This document shows positions 7,780 to 14,694 of a DNA stretch of 15,535 nt, piece after piece. Within the stretch, counting starts at the first letter, position 1. Each line of letters starts with the position of its first letter. The DNA lies in contig CAMPIG010000063.1 of the NCBI GenBank assembly GCA_946886255.1, positions 1 to 15,535 on the forward strand, read 5' to 3'. The notes under the pieces were generated by a model, which worked only from the letters and a program-made list of their open reading frames with translations, was not told the DNA's origin and searched no databases. A program made the position numbers and the translations under genes. This DNA is from an uncultured Cellvibrio sp. GTDB taxonomy: Bacteria; Pseudomonadota; Gammaproteobacteria; Pseudomonadales; Cellvibrionaceae.

Positions 7780-8202
7780 ATGGACATTGAGCTCACCACA
7801 GCCCCATCTCCCGAAGATGCCGCAGCGCTATTGAAAGGCCTGGTCGATTACAACAACGCGCAAAATTCTGAACTACAAAAAAAACACAACAGCAAACTGT
7901 TTTTATTTGTGCGCAACACCACAAAAGATATCATCGGCGGCCTCCGCGCTTCCGGTTACTGGAACACGTTGCATATTGAAATTGTATGGCTGGATGAGGC
8001 GCATCGAAAACAGGGGTTAGGCACAGAACTCATGAAGAAAGCAGAAGCCTTTGCAATTGAAAAGCGCTACAGCAATATCTTTTTGGATACAACCAGCTGG
8101 CAAGCCAAAGGTTTCTATGAAAAGCTGAGGTATGAACTTATGGCGACGATTCCCGACAGGCCCAAGGGGTGTGCGACTTATTATTTTAATAAAAGGCTTT
8201 AA
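7780..8202 (+). CDS. GNAT family N-acetyltransferase
   Basis: The protein has 140 residues, the size of a single GNAT domain. The acetyl-CoA pyrophosphate-binding motif A is clear: IEIVWLDEAHRKQGLGTELM, with R76-K-Q-G-L-G-T82. The motif B region follows, with NIFLDTTSWQAKGFYEKLRYE (about 99-119), where the GFYEKLRYE element is the usual closing part. The protein would transfer an acetyl group from acetyl-CoA to an amine, with no way to tell the substrate. The ribosome binding site (AAGAGAAAGA) is weak, but the upstream promoter is good. It stands alone and marks the right-hand limit of the core-like gene set. Confidence 0.9.
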   Translation: MDIELTTAPSPEDAAALLKGLVDYNNAQNSELQKKHNSKLFLFVRNTTKDIIGGLRASGYWNTLHIEIVWLDEAHRKQGLGTELMKKAEAFAIEKRYSNIFLDTTSWQAKGFYEKLRYELMATIPDRPKGCATYYFNKRL

Positions 8203-8260
8203 ATCTCGTTTAAAAGATTCAGAAGAGCGGCAAAAATCGGACTATGTGAAGCAGATTTAA

Positions 8261-8944
8261 CTTTTAGATTTATTGTGCGGTAAAGTAATTCCTTATAAAA
8301 GTTACTCAATGGATGATGATATGAACTCTATGTCTCGCGCTTATAGACAGGATCTGAAAACCTGCAAGACTGAAACAATTTCCAATTGCGGCCTAACCGT
8401 AGCCCAACTTGAAAATCTGGTTGGCAAACCCGCAGGCATCACAAAACCAGATACAGCCAACCCTGCCTTTAAGAATAAGGTGGTTTTCTCGAACGGCAAA
8501 TTGACGATAAACCTAGCCTACATTCTCACTGGCAATATCTACCGAGCAGAGATTGGACTAAAAAATATTAAAGAGGTCTACGCAAAGGCTGGCATAACAA
8601 TTAACTTCACTCCCCAACGCTTCAAAATTTGATATTAGAATTCATGGCGCCACGCTGGCAGAAATAGTCCAAGGTTTGAAGCTATGCTCATGTGAGGCAG
8701 GGCTCTACATAGGCGGCTGGGCACCAGCGCCAACCCATTACAAATGGGGCATGCCTTGCTGCTCGGTTCCACACCACCTCGGAGCACTTGGAAGCTAACC
8801 GATGCACATGAATTTGGGCATAAACTGGGACTAAAACATCGTTCAGATTTAGGAATTATGGATTACCCACCGAAGCCGGGAAAGAGGGATCGGCGAAAGC
8901 TTACTGCTAATGATCGTCAGCGGATTATCGATCTGTACAAATAG
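8261..8944 (+). pseudogene. Frameshifted metzincin-type zinc metalloprotease (possible orphan toxin domain)
   Basis: Two open stretches in the same frame (8261-8632 and 8744-8944) are separated by stops at 8630, 8636 and 8693. The gap (8631-8750) reads through in another frame as DIRIHGATLAEIVQGLKLCS and onward, so a pair of compensating frameshifts is likely. The first part ends with a helix and strand (IKEVYAKAGITINFTP) of the kind that precedes the active site. The last part has the zinc motif HEFGHKLGLKH (8807-8839) and a Met-turn, GIMDY, which define a metzincin. No start with a good ribosome binding site and no signal peptide are found, and 8203-8260 has no delivery domain. It resembles a detached metalloprotease toxin domain of a polymorphic toxin. 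A sequencing error is the main alternative to true decay. Confidence 0.6.
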
Positions 8945-8977
8945 GCATCCATGCTATCTCTGGTTACAGGAATATAT

Positions 8978-9481
8978 ATGAACGCAATACCGCACATAGC
9001 AATTTTTATTGTACTACTCACAGCCTGCTCGACAACCGCAGTAAAAGAGCCTGAAACGTCGCCATGGGTTGCTTTTGGTTATCGGGGCATGGCAGGGGAA
9101 GTAAATCGTCTAGCGGGCAAGGAATCATTAAACTGCGGCATACATAATCATCTTGATGTGAACGACCCAGTCAATAGTCACATGACCATCGCGGATTCCC
9201 GTGCCTGCATTAAAAGTGCTATCGGTACTCAAACGCCCTTCAGATATGGATCTGTTCGTATACCGTTAGATTCCTATTTATTTGACGCATTGGTTTTAAC
9301 TGCCTCAGGTGAATACTGGAGTATCAAATACGACTCCATGCTGGATGGATCAGATGCTCAACGTTTTATCGAGCGTTGTGACGACGTAAAAATTGATTAC
9401 AAATCACTTCAATATGAGGGGATTGGTTGCGAGATTATTAAAGAGGATGAGTGGCAAGATGCCGTAAAAGCATATGAATAA
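8978..9481 (+). CDS. Small lipoprotein of unknown function, possible immunity-type partner
   Basis: I start this at the ATG at 8978 (167 residues), which has AGGAA upstream and makes a clean lipoprotein signal: MNAIPHIAIFIVLLTAC with lipobox L14-T-A-C17. The in-frame ATG at 8951 would spoil the signal peptide. The mature protein is soluble and acidic, with several cysteines (for example in ESLNCGIHNH, SRACIKS, IERCDD and GIGCEI) that could form disulfides. It lies 33 nt after the end of the broken metzincin. A periplasmic lipoprotein directly behind a toxin domain is a common position for an immunity protein, but that role is inferred from position only. I do not recognise the family. Confidence 0.75.
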   Translation: MNAIPHIAIFIVLLTACSTTAVKEPETSPWVAFGYRGMAGEVNRLAGKESLNCGIHNHLDVNDPVNSHMTIADSRACIKSAIGTQTPFRYGSVRIPLDSYLFDALVLTASGEYWSIKYDSMLDGSDAQRFIERCDDVKIDYKSLQYEGIGCEIIKEDEWQDAVKAYE

Positions 9482-9501
9482 GTAAAGTTATCAGAAATAC
9501 C

Positions 9502-9526
9502 GCACCCTTTATTTAGGCGCTTTTTT
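9502..9526 (+). terminator. Weak intrinsic terminator after the lipoprotein gene
   Basis: An imperfect short stem (GCACC with GGCGC, one mismatch) is followed by six T residues (9521-9526), just downstream of the lipoprotein stop codon. Confidence 0.4.
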
Positions 9527-9546
9527 ATACACACGAGAGTAGTTAC

Positions 9547-10149
9547 ATGAAGAACACAGGGAAGATATTAATGATTTTGGTAGGATTTTCGGGCCTGCTA
9601 TTTTTATTTTGGGCCGGTTCCGATCTGGTTATCGAAAGGCGGCGCGGAGGCGATATTTATTTCAGTGAAAATCCTGCCGCGTTTATTCTGTGGTTTATAG
9701 GCCCAGGATTGGCTTCCCTCGGTGTTATCGTGTGGGGATTGTGGGGCCTGCTTAATAACAATAAGGTTTCAGCCCATGCCAAACATATCAACGATATAGA
9801 AAAGAAAATCCGTAACGAAATCGCACTGTCGAACCAAGCGTTGGAAGCCATGGGGGAGGAACTGCTCAAAGCCAGTCCCCCAAGCAAAAGCTCCTCCCCG
9901 CGAGAAGTCTCTACAACAACAAAAAGCCCCCGACCATCCAACGGACAATCAGGGGCTTTTGCGGGATTCTGGTCGGAGCGAGAGGATTCGAACCCCTTCC
10001 TGGCCTATCCCATTAAGTCGCTATATTCCGCAAAGCCGCTAAACATGGGTTTTCCGCCTTCCACCCAGCGCCATTATTCCGCTAATCGCCGCATTATTTT
10101 CGACACTTTCTCGACACTTTTGCTGTTTCAGCCTGCTTTTTATATATAA
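9547..10149 (+). CDS. Two-TM membrane protein with a tail read out of an attachment-type repeat
   Basis: The protein is 200 residues long as read. Residues about 7-25 and 47-69 are transmembrane helices, followed by a short charged helix (KHINDIEKKIRNEIALSNQA) and a serine/proline-rich linker. From about residue 125 the chain is encoded by the repeat at 9917-10055 and its flank: the stem of a terminator, then a tRNA 3'-end remnant (WSEREDSNP...). That part is very unlikely to be ancestral protein. The original gene was probably shorter and lost its stop when the repeat was brought in. The ribosome binding site (GAGAG) is modest. No function is recognised. It follows the lipoprotein in the same direction, with a weak terminator between them. 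Confidence 0.6.
   Translation: MKNTGKILMILVGFSGLLFLFWAGSDLVIERRRGGDIYFSENPAAFILWFIGPGLASLGVIVWGLWGLLNNNKVSAHAKHINDIEKKIRNEIALSNQALEAMGEELLKASPPSKSSSPREVSTTTKSPRPSNGQSGAFAGFWSEREDSNPFLAYPIKSLYSAKPLNMGFPPSTQRHYSANRRIIFDTFSTLLLFQPAFYI
9917..10055. repeat. Degenerate attachment-type direct repeat, left copy (terminator plus tRNA-Pro-like 3' end)
   Basis: This is the left copy of a direct repeat whose partner is at 14345-14470. It holds, in order, a terminator hairpin (9922-9960), an 11-nt stretch absent from the other copy, a tRNA 3'-end remnant on the minus strand (9996 to 9970), and a shared tail with CTATATTCC. Read on the minus strand the remnant gives GGTTCGAATCC and then CTCTCGCTCCGACCA, that is a T-arm, an acceptor strand with G72, discriminator A73 and CCA. 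This fits tRNA-Pro, which has C1-G72. The rest of the tRNA is missing. TCGACACTTT-type repeats near 10098-10120 may be part of the same site. Confidence 0.6.
9922..9960 (-). terminator. Intrinsic terminator of the tRNA-remnant repeat
   Basis: A 9-bp stem, AAAAGCCCC/GGGGCTTTT, encloses a 21-nt loop. On the minus strand it ends in TTTTTGTTGTTG, so it would terminate transcription reading out of the tRNA-like 3' end. Confidence 0.6.
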
Positions 10150-10205
10150 ATGAAATAAGCGCCAATAATAGATATCTTTTCTTCTAATTCGTGATTAGCA
10201 TGGAT

Positions 10206-10230
10206 TCGCCATTTAATTTGGCGATTTTTT
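10206..10230 (+). terminator. Intrinsic terminator upstream of the YegP-like gene
   Basis: A 6-bp stem, TCGCCA/TGGCGA, with a 7-nt loop is followed directly by TTTTTT (10225-10230). It insulates the small gene at 10255 from upstream reading. Confidence 0.65.
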
Positions 10231-10254
10231 ATCCAATATATTAAGGAGAATTTT

Positions 10255-10431
10255 ATGTATTTCGAACTTTTCAAAAGCACTAATAACAATCAGTGGTATT
10301 GGCGCTTAAAGTCCGCAAACCATCAGATTGTCGCAACTGGTGGAGAGGGTTACGTAAATAAGCAAGATGCTGTTAATGGTATTAACTTAGTAAAGAGCAC
10401 CACATCAACAACGCCCGTTCGTGAAGTTTAG
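10255..10431 (+). CDS. YegP-like DUF1508 small protein
   Basis: This 58-residue protein matches one DUF1508 (YegP, UPF0339) unit: MYFELFKSTNNNQWYWRLKS, then ANHQIVATGGEGYVNKQDAV and NGINLVKS. The family fold is a small strand-and-helix unit that often occurs as a tandem pair; here there is a single unit. AAGGAG lies 8 nt before the ATG, and hairpin terminators flank the gene on both sides (10206-10230 and 10441-10479), so it is an independent transcription unit. Its cellular role is unknown. It is the first gene inside the repeat-bounded AT-rich segment. Confidence 0.85.
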   Translation: MYFELFKSTNNNQWYWRLKSANHQIVATGGEGYVNKQDAVNGINLVKSTTSTTPVREV

Positions 10432-10440
10432 GATGTAAAG

Positions 10441-10479
10441 CTAAGCCCATGAAGCCTGTTGTTTTTCAGGGCTTAGTTT
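10441..10479 (+). terminator. Intrinsic terminator after the YegP-like gene
   Basis: CTAAGCCC (10441-10448) pairs with GGGCTTAG (10469-10476), with an inner TGAA/TTCA stem, and is followed by TTTATA. It begins 10 nt after the stop codon at 10431. Confidence 0.65.
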
Positions 10480-10633
10480 ATAGTTCAAAATGTCGGTTCT
10501 TTTTTGCGCCACTGCGGGATTGAGCTATACTCCCAAGGCCGTGAGCAAAGCTACTTTGTTGCGAGGCAATAACAGGTTGTTTCTCAAAAACTTATACCAG
10601 TTTCAGCTTAACCGTTATTCGAAATATAGGACT

Positions 10634-11170
10634 ATGGAAAGTAAACCACCTCAAAATAAGTCAGATAAACTGATTCTCTTAGTTACTATTGTTAGTGTTC
10701 TTGTTGCGATAGCAGCCTGGCAATTCCCAGTTTCTCAATCATCTAACGCACCTTCGCTACCAATTATTGAGTCTTATTTGAGAGCTACAACTCAAACACA
10801 GCCAGTAACGGTTGAGGCACCAGTGCGTAGATCACCGATAGAAATTAACACCTCCAATTCAAGACAAGCAAATAGCCCCCTTGTTAAGGAATTAAGTTTT
10901 TCTTCTTTCATGCTCCATTTAGAACAGCTTCCGCTCGATTCAAATAAAATTTCATACATAAAGAGTAATAAAGACCTTCTCACCGTAAAGATTCATCCCA
11001 ACGAATTGAACAATCTATTGCATGAATTTGGCCTTGATAGTGCAAGGCTACAAGCAGTTTCATTGCTTCGAGATAAGCTTCACCCATTTAGCAGCGAACA
11101 AATAGAAGCATATTTATTGAACTTTGATCTTGCTTCTAACAAGCAAAGAGCAATGGATTTACTTAGATAG
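10634..11170 (+). CDS. Membrane-anchored DUF4476-domain protein
   Basis: I start this at the ATG at 10634 (178 residues). The frame is open upstream to 10490, but that stretch is not protein-like and lies against a terminator; TAGGA before this ATG is a modest ribosome binding site. Residues 12-29 form one TM helix, followed by a low-complexity linker to about residue 85. The last 93 residues fit DUF4476: a helical domain with paired segments (HEFGLDSARLQAVSLLRDKL, then the repeated form LNFDLASNKQRAMDLL). The topology suggests the domain faces the periplasm. The domain's function is not known. The HNH nuclease gene starts 25 nt after its stop, so the two may be cotranscribed. Confidence 0.7.
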   Translation: MESKPPQNKSDKLILLVTIVSVLVAIAAWQFPVSQSSNAPSLPIIESYLRATTQTQPVTVEAPVRRSPIEINTSNSRQANSPLVKELSFSSFMLHLEQLPLDSNKISYIKSNKDLLTVKIHPNELNNLLHEFGLDSARLQAVSLLRDKLHPFSSEQIEAYLLNFDLASNKQRAMDLLR

Positions 11171-11195
11171 CCTTATCTTAAAGGGAAAATCATAA

Positions 11196-11990
11196 GTGTT
11201 TGTAGTTATCACTGAAAATGACGAATCTAACTGGAAAGATGATACGGGTGTACTTTATCACTTTCCAAAAAGATATTCTTCGTTGCTAGTTCCTGGAGCA
11301 AAAGCTGTCTACTACAAGGGAAAAATTCAAGATAAAAAATTTTCGGCAGATAGATTGACTGATCTTCCGCACTATTTTGCGACTGCGACTATTGGAAAAG
11401 TTTATTCTGACAGGGAAAGTGAAAAAGGAGACCTTTTTGCTATCATTGATGACTATCAACGATTTGTCGAGCCTGTATTTGCAAAAAATGACAATGGCTA
11501 TTTGGAAGCTATTCCAGCCAATCGTCTAAATAACTATTGGCGTTATGGAGTCCGCAAAATCGACTCTAATACATATGAGCGGATAGTAAGTAACGCAGCT
11601 GCCTCCTCCGTCGAATCGAAACCAAATCAAAATAGCGATGTAGATGATGATCTTGACGAATTGGAATCATATGAGGAGGGTAATAAACACAGCCGATTTG
11701 TTACTATTTATGAAAGAAATCCAAAATTAAGGAAGCAAGCAATTGCGATTCATGGCCTGAATTGCAAAGCATGCGGCTTTAATTTTAGCGAGCGCTATGG
11801 CAGTTATGCTGAGGGTTTGATACATATCCATCATATAAAACCGATATCCCAGTTAGATCGCCCTAAAATCATTAACCCGGAAACAGATCTAGTTCCACTA
11901 TGCGGGAACTGTCACGCAGTTATTCATTACAAAAAATCCCAAACTTTGAGCATTGATCAATTAGCTGCTTTGATTGATGATATCGGATAG
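11196..11990 (+). CDS. HNH endonuclease with N-terminal sensor-like domain (restriction or defence nuclease)
   Basis: This 264-residue protein starts at GTG, with AAGGGAAA about 10 nt upstream; no ATG fits. The C-terminal third is a clear HNH (His-Me finger) nuclease: zinc cysteines C190-x2-C193 and C236-x2-C239, the H212-H213 pair in IHIHHIKPIS, and LCGNCHAVIH with H240 and H244. All key residues are present. Residues 1-100 are a separate domain (YHFPKRYSSLLVPGAKAVYY, then YFATATIGKVY, and FVEPVF near 90-95), of a kind found before HNH domains in restriction-like enzymes; it may read modified or foreign DNA. An acidic linker (148-162) joins the two. It lies in an AT-rich island beside a large coiled-coil membrane protein. 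DNA cleavage is well supported; the trigger is inference. Confidence 0.85.
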   Translation: MFVVITENDESNWKDDTGVLYHFPKRYSSLLVPGAKAVYYKGKIQDKKFSADRLTDLPHYFATATIGKVYSDRESEKGDLFAIIDDYQRFVEPVFAKNDNGYLEAIPANRLNNYWRYGVRKIDSNTYERIVSNAAASSVESKPNQNSDVDDDLDELESYEEGNKHSRFVTIYERNPKLRKQAIAIHGLNCKACGFNFSERYGSYAEGLIHIHHIKPISQLDRPKIINPETDLVPLCGNCHAVIHYKKSQTLSIDQLAALIDDIG

Positions 11991-12035
11991 TTATACATTT
12001 ACCTCTAAAATCTAACTACTTGCAAGGAAAAAAAT

Positions 12036-13442
12036 ATGAAATCGAAGGAATATCTTGATGAGGAAAGAAAAAAACTATGGGAAGAGGTTCTTCTCATAAA
12101 ACAACAACTAAATATAATTAGCGAAACATTGGAGAAAAAGACCTCTGATTATGAATCAGAGGCTAAGCAGGCATCGAGGAAAGCCTCCGAATATAGAAAT
12201 AAAGCTCAAGCATCCAAAGAAACTGCTGATCAAACTCTTCAGGAAATTTTATCGATTAAAGATAGGTTAGATTTTTTAATATCTGAAAGTTTAGATAAGA
12301 ACTCACAGCTAATAGAAATAGAACAGCAAGCATCTCAGGCAACATTAAAAATATCTGAGTTTGAAAATAAAGCTGAAAGTTTCGATAAGCTTTTTTTATC
12401 TCATGAGGGCTACAAGAGCATAACTGAAGAAATGAAGATTATGCATACTGAGGCCAATGAAAAATCGTCCAAAATAAATGGTATATACAATCTCTTGTCT
12501 AAAAGAAAAAGTGAGATCGATGAAATATATTATGAGATATTTGGGTATGAGCATGAAGATGAAGAAACTGGCGAGACGAAATCTATTGAAGGTACAAAAG
12601 ACGAGCTTAGCTCTGCTTATTTAGAAATAAAGTCTGATCTGTCTGGAACAAAAATCGAATTATCTGAACTTAAAGAAGAGACAGAGCGGCAGCATGATGA
12701 ACAATTAAAGAAGACAAGCAAAATAATAGAGGCAAAGTTGGAAGAATGGGAGAATAACCACAATGCGGCGACTCAAAAAATTAAGGATTTACTGCCTGAT
12801 GCTTTAACCGCTGGTCTTAGTCACGCTTTTTCGGAAAAAAAATCCGCGGAAATTGCCTCCGGAGAAAAATTAAATAAGGTTTTCAATTTTTCTATCTTTT
12901 TTTTGGTTTTGATTTCATTAATTCCTTTTGGAATAAATGGCTACCTTCTTCACTTAGGAAAGACGCTCGAGCAAGTTATTTATGACATGCCAAAACTTTT
13001 AGCAGCAATTACTCCCGTTTATATTCCTCTTATTTGGTTAGCTTATTCCTCAAGCAAAAAATCAAATCTCTCGAAAAGACTGGTTGAGGAATACACGCAC
13101 AAAGAGGTTTTAAGTAAAACCTTCGAGGGTTTATCCGGCCAAATCGAATCACTTAATCGCGATGACATCTCTTCCGAATTACATATTAAGCTATTATCCA
13201 ATTTGCTAGATGTAAGTGCCGAGAATCCTGGAAAACTTATTTCTAATTATGATACTTCGGACCACCCTTTAATTGATGCATTAGAAAAGAGTTCCAAGCT
13301 AAGCGAAGCAATCAGCAAATTGGAAAATATTCCAGGGATGCAGAGAATTAGTAAAATATTGGAACGAAAGTCAAAAAGAAATTTGAATGAAGAATCAAAC
13401 AAAATTAATGACGGACTTGACGCAGTGGCTACTAATGATTGA
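12036..13442 (+). CDS. Large coiled-coil protein with two TM helices
   Basis: This is a 468-residue protein with AAGGA 8 nt before the ATG. Residues 1 to about 265 are almost entirely Glu/Lys/Ser-rich coiled coil. Two TM helices follow (about 283-304 and 319-337), then a C-terminal helical region with EEYTHKEVLSKTFEG (351-365) and more helices to the end. Both soluble ends would lie on the same side of the membrane. Long coiled coil, TM pair and helical tail occur in several bacterial defence proteins as sensor or membrane-acting effector, but I do not recognise a characterised homologue. It sits 45 nt after the HNH nuclease gene in the same direction, so the two are a likely operon. The gene is strongly AT-rich compared with the left half of the window. 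Confidence 0.85.
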   Translation: MKSKEYLDEERKKLWEEVLLIKQQLNIISETLEKKTSDYESEAKQASRKASEYRNKAQASKETADQTLQEILSIKDRLDFLISESLDKNSQLIEIEQQASQATLKISEFENKAESFDKLFLSHEGYKSITEEMKIMHTEANEKSSKINGIYNLLSKRKSEIDEIYYEIFGYEHEDEETGETKSIEGTKDELSSAYLEIKSDLSGTKIELSELKEETERQHDEQLKKTSKIIEAKLEEWENNHNAATQKIKDLLPDALTAGLSHAFSEKKSAEIASGEKLNKVFNFSIFFLVLISLIPFGINGYLLHLGKTLEQVIYDMPKLLAAITPVYIPLIWLAYSSSKKSNLSKRLVEEYTHKEVLSKTFEGLSGQIESLNRDDISSELHIKLLSNLLDVSAENPGKLISNYDTSDHPLIDALEKSSKLSEAISKLENIPGMQRISKILERKSKRNLNEESNKINDGLDAVATND

Positions 13443-13449
13443 TACGCTC

Positions 13450-13468
13450 AAAATGAAGTGTTCATTTT
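13450..13468. terminator. AT-rich hairpin between convergent genes
   Basis: AAAATGAA-GTG-TTCATTTT is a perfect 8-bp inverted repeat in the 26-nt gap between two convergent stop codons. It could act in both directions, but the stem is AT-rich and weak. Confidence 0.4.
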
Positions 13469-14107
13469 CTACTGGCATGCCATTTTCAGCCTATTGGCAT
13501 TAAAAGCTGTATCTTCTTTCTTATATTCATTTATCCAGAAGTCGCAAAGCTCACTGCTGCTCTCTCCTAGCCAGTAGGGATTTATCTTGCCTTGGGCGCA
13601 GTCTTTTACCTCGTCATCAATGACATTGTTTGGCTTCATGCATTCTTTTACGCTTCTGACGATTGGGGTGTCTGCTGGTCGAGGATTTCTCATTTCCCTT
13701 TCGTGTGCGCTTACGGCTTTACAGGCAATGTCTCTGTAATTCCTGTTGTCGAATGAGGGGTGATTGTTATGAGTGCTGATCCAGTAGTTACATGTACTGA
13801 TTAGCTTTTGAAGTGTTTCATCGTTGGTGTTGCTGTGTACATGATCCCTGTGGTCGGCATAATTATTTGTATTTCCACTGCCACGTGCTTTTTCAATTTG
13901 TCCTGTTGTTCCGCCGTCTAATCGACAGTCATGAAACTTTTGCCGATACTCGTTTCTTTTTTCCAGCCATCGATTCATTTGCCACTGCGTTCCTCCTTTC
14001 CTTCTTAAATCCGTGTAGTGGTCCGCTTGTTGTTCGTACCATGAGCAATCTCTCGCTATTGCTGTTCCTGAGGTAATGGCTACTAAGATCAGAATTAAGT
14101 ATTTCAT
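13469..14107 (-). CDS. Exported protein with cysteine pairs, family unknown
   Basis: I start this at the ATG at 14107 (212 residues); the in-frame ATG at 14128 lies inside the GGAGGAGGG ribosome binding site. A signal peptide covers residues 1-18 (cleavage after TAIA). The first mature segment, CSWYEQQADHYTDLRRKGG (21-39) followed by QMNRW and ending at C61, has the form of a small exported helical-hairpin module seen in other gammaproteobacteria, here with a Cys at each end. A spacer with many Asn and His residues follows (about 80-100). The C-terminal half (about 100-212) has further cysteines, in STCNYW, DIACKAV, KECMKP, KDCAQG, ELCDFW and KMACQ, so several disulfides are likely in the periplasm. 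It converges on the coiled-coil gene. No enzymatic motif is visible. Confidence 0.8.
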   Translation of the reverse strand: MKYLILILVAITSGTAIARDCSWYEQQADHYTDLRRKGGTQWQMNRWLEKRNEYRQKFHDCRLDGGTTGQIEKARGSGNTNNYADHRDHVHSNTNDETLQKLISTCNYWISTHNNHPSFDNRNYRDIACKAVSAHEREMRNPRPADTPIVRSVKECMKPNNVIDDEVKDCAQGKINPYWLGESSSELCDFWINEYKKEDTAFNANRLKMACQ

Positions 14108-14344
14108 TGGTTTTATTCCCTCCTCCATTTGCTGGCAACCATGTTTGCTATTATCAAGCCTTCCTTTGTGTTCCTAATTATTGTTGAGCGGCTTTTGTCA
14201 TTGTGAGGTTGCCCGTCCTATTTCTAGTTTTCTGAGTCCAAAAAACAACTCAAGGTATATGATCCTGCTTCTGTTGAAACTCAATAACTATAGTTATAGG
14301 CCACCTAAAGATCAAAAAGATAACCCCTTAAAAAGACCCAAATA
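14108..14344. other. Intergenic stretch upstream of the exported protein, no gene
   Basis: No convincing coding frame is present. The segment must hold the minus-strand promoter of the exported protein, but no clear pair of boxes stands out. A 14-bp perfect palindrome, ATAACTATAGTTAT, lies at 14284-14297 and could be an operator or part of the island end. Confidence 0.4.
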
Positions 14345-14470
14345 ACAACAAGCCCCTCACCATCCAACGGATAATCAGGGGCTTTGTCGGAGTGAGAGGA
14401 TTCGGGCCCCTTTACTAACGCTTTCAATAGGCCACTATATTCCACAAAAGCCCTCAATCCGTGGCTTCTT
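14345..14470. repeat. Degenerate attachment-type direct repeat, right copy
   Basis: This is the partner of 9917-10055 in the same orientation. Shared parts are the terminator hairpin with CATCCAACGG in its loop, GTCGGAG-GAGAGGATTCG of the tRNA 3' end, CCCCTT, and CTATATTCC-CAAA. It is more decayed than the left copy: the CCA end and the adjacent stretch are deleted and the T-loop reads GGGCCC where the other copy has GAACCC. Weak similarity continues to about 14530 (CAACACTTTTCGAC). No tRNA body and no integrase gene are next to it. Confidence 0.6.
14350..14384 (-). terminator. Terminator hairpin of the right repeat copy
   Basis: AAGCCCCT/AGGGGCTT is an 8-bp stem, with TTGTTGTTATT following on the minus strand. 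It matches the hairpin at 9922-9960. Confidence 0.5.
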
Positions 14471-14596
14471 GTCTTTCATCATGCCTCGTTAAACCACTAG
14501 TAAACGCATTAATTTCAACACTTTTCGACTTATCAGGGGATTTTTATTCCATTGGGGGCCACGATGGTGCGAAATATTAACGATATAGATGATTTC

Positions 14597-14610
14597 GTGA
14601 TATGCATCAC
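14597..14610. promoter_or_regulatory. CRP/Vfr-type binding site upstream of the Cap15-like operon
   Basis: GTGAT-ATGC-ATCAC is a perfect dyad of the form GTGA-N6-TCAC, followed by A as in the CRP half-site TCACA; the left half has C in place of T before GTGA. Its centre is about 91 bp before the first ATG of the operon (14695). A TATGTA at 14658-14663 could be the -10 box, putting the site near -66. The assignment rests on the match to the known consensus. Confidence 0.45.
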
Positions 14611-14694
14611 ACTTTTGTAGACAGCGAAGCGGCTCCAGAATAGTATCAGGCTGTAGGTATGTACAGTTAACATCTTCAGACGGAGATATTGATA

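Noticed and set aside
9970..9996. A tRNA gene on the minus strand
   Set aside because: Only the T-arm and acceptor 3' strand are present; no anticodon arm, D-arm or 5' acceptor strand follows to the right.
10098..10120. Start of a CRISPR-like array (two TCGACACTTT units)
   Set aside because: There are only two short units with a 2-nt gap, no spacers and no cas genes; it is more likely part of the attachment-type site.
10490..10633. N-terminal extension of the DUF4476 protein
   Set aside because: The extra 48 residues are not protein-like, lie directly behind a terminator and lack a ribosome binding site; the ATG at 10634 starts just before the TM helix.
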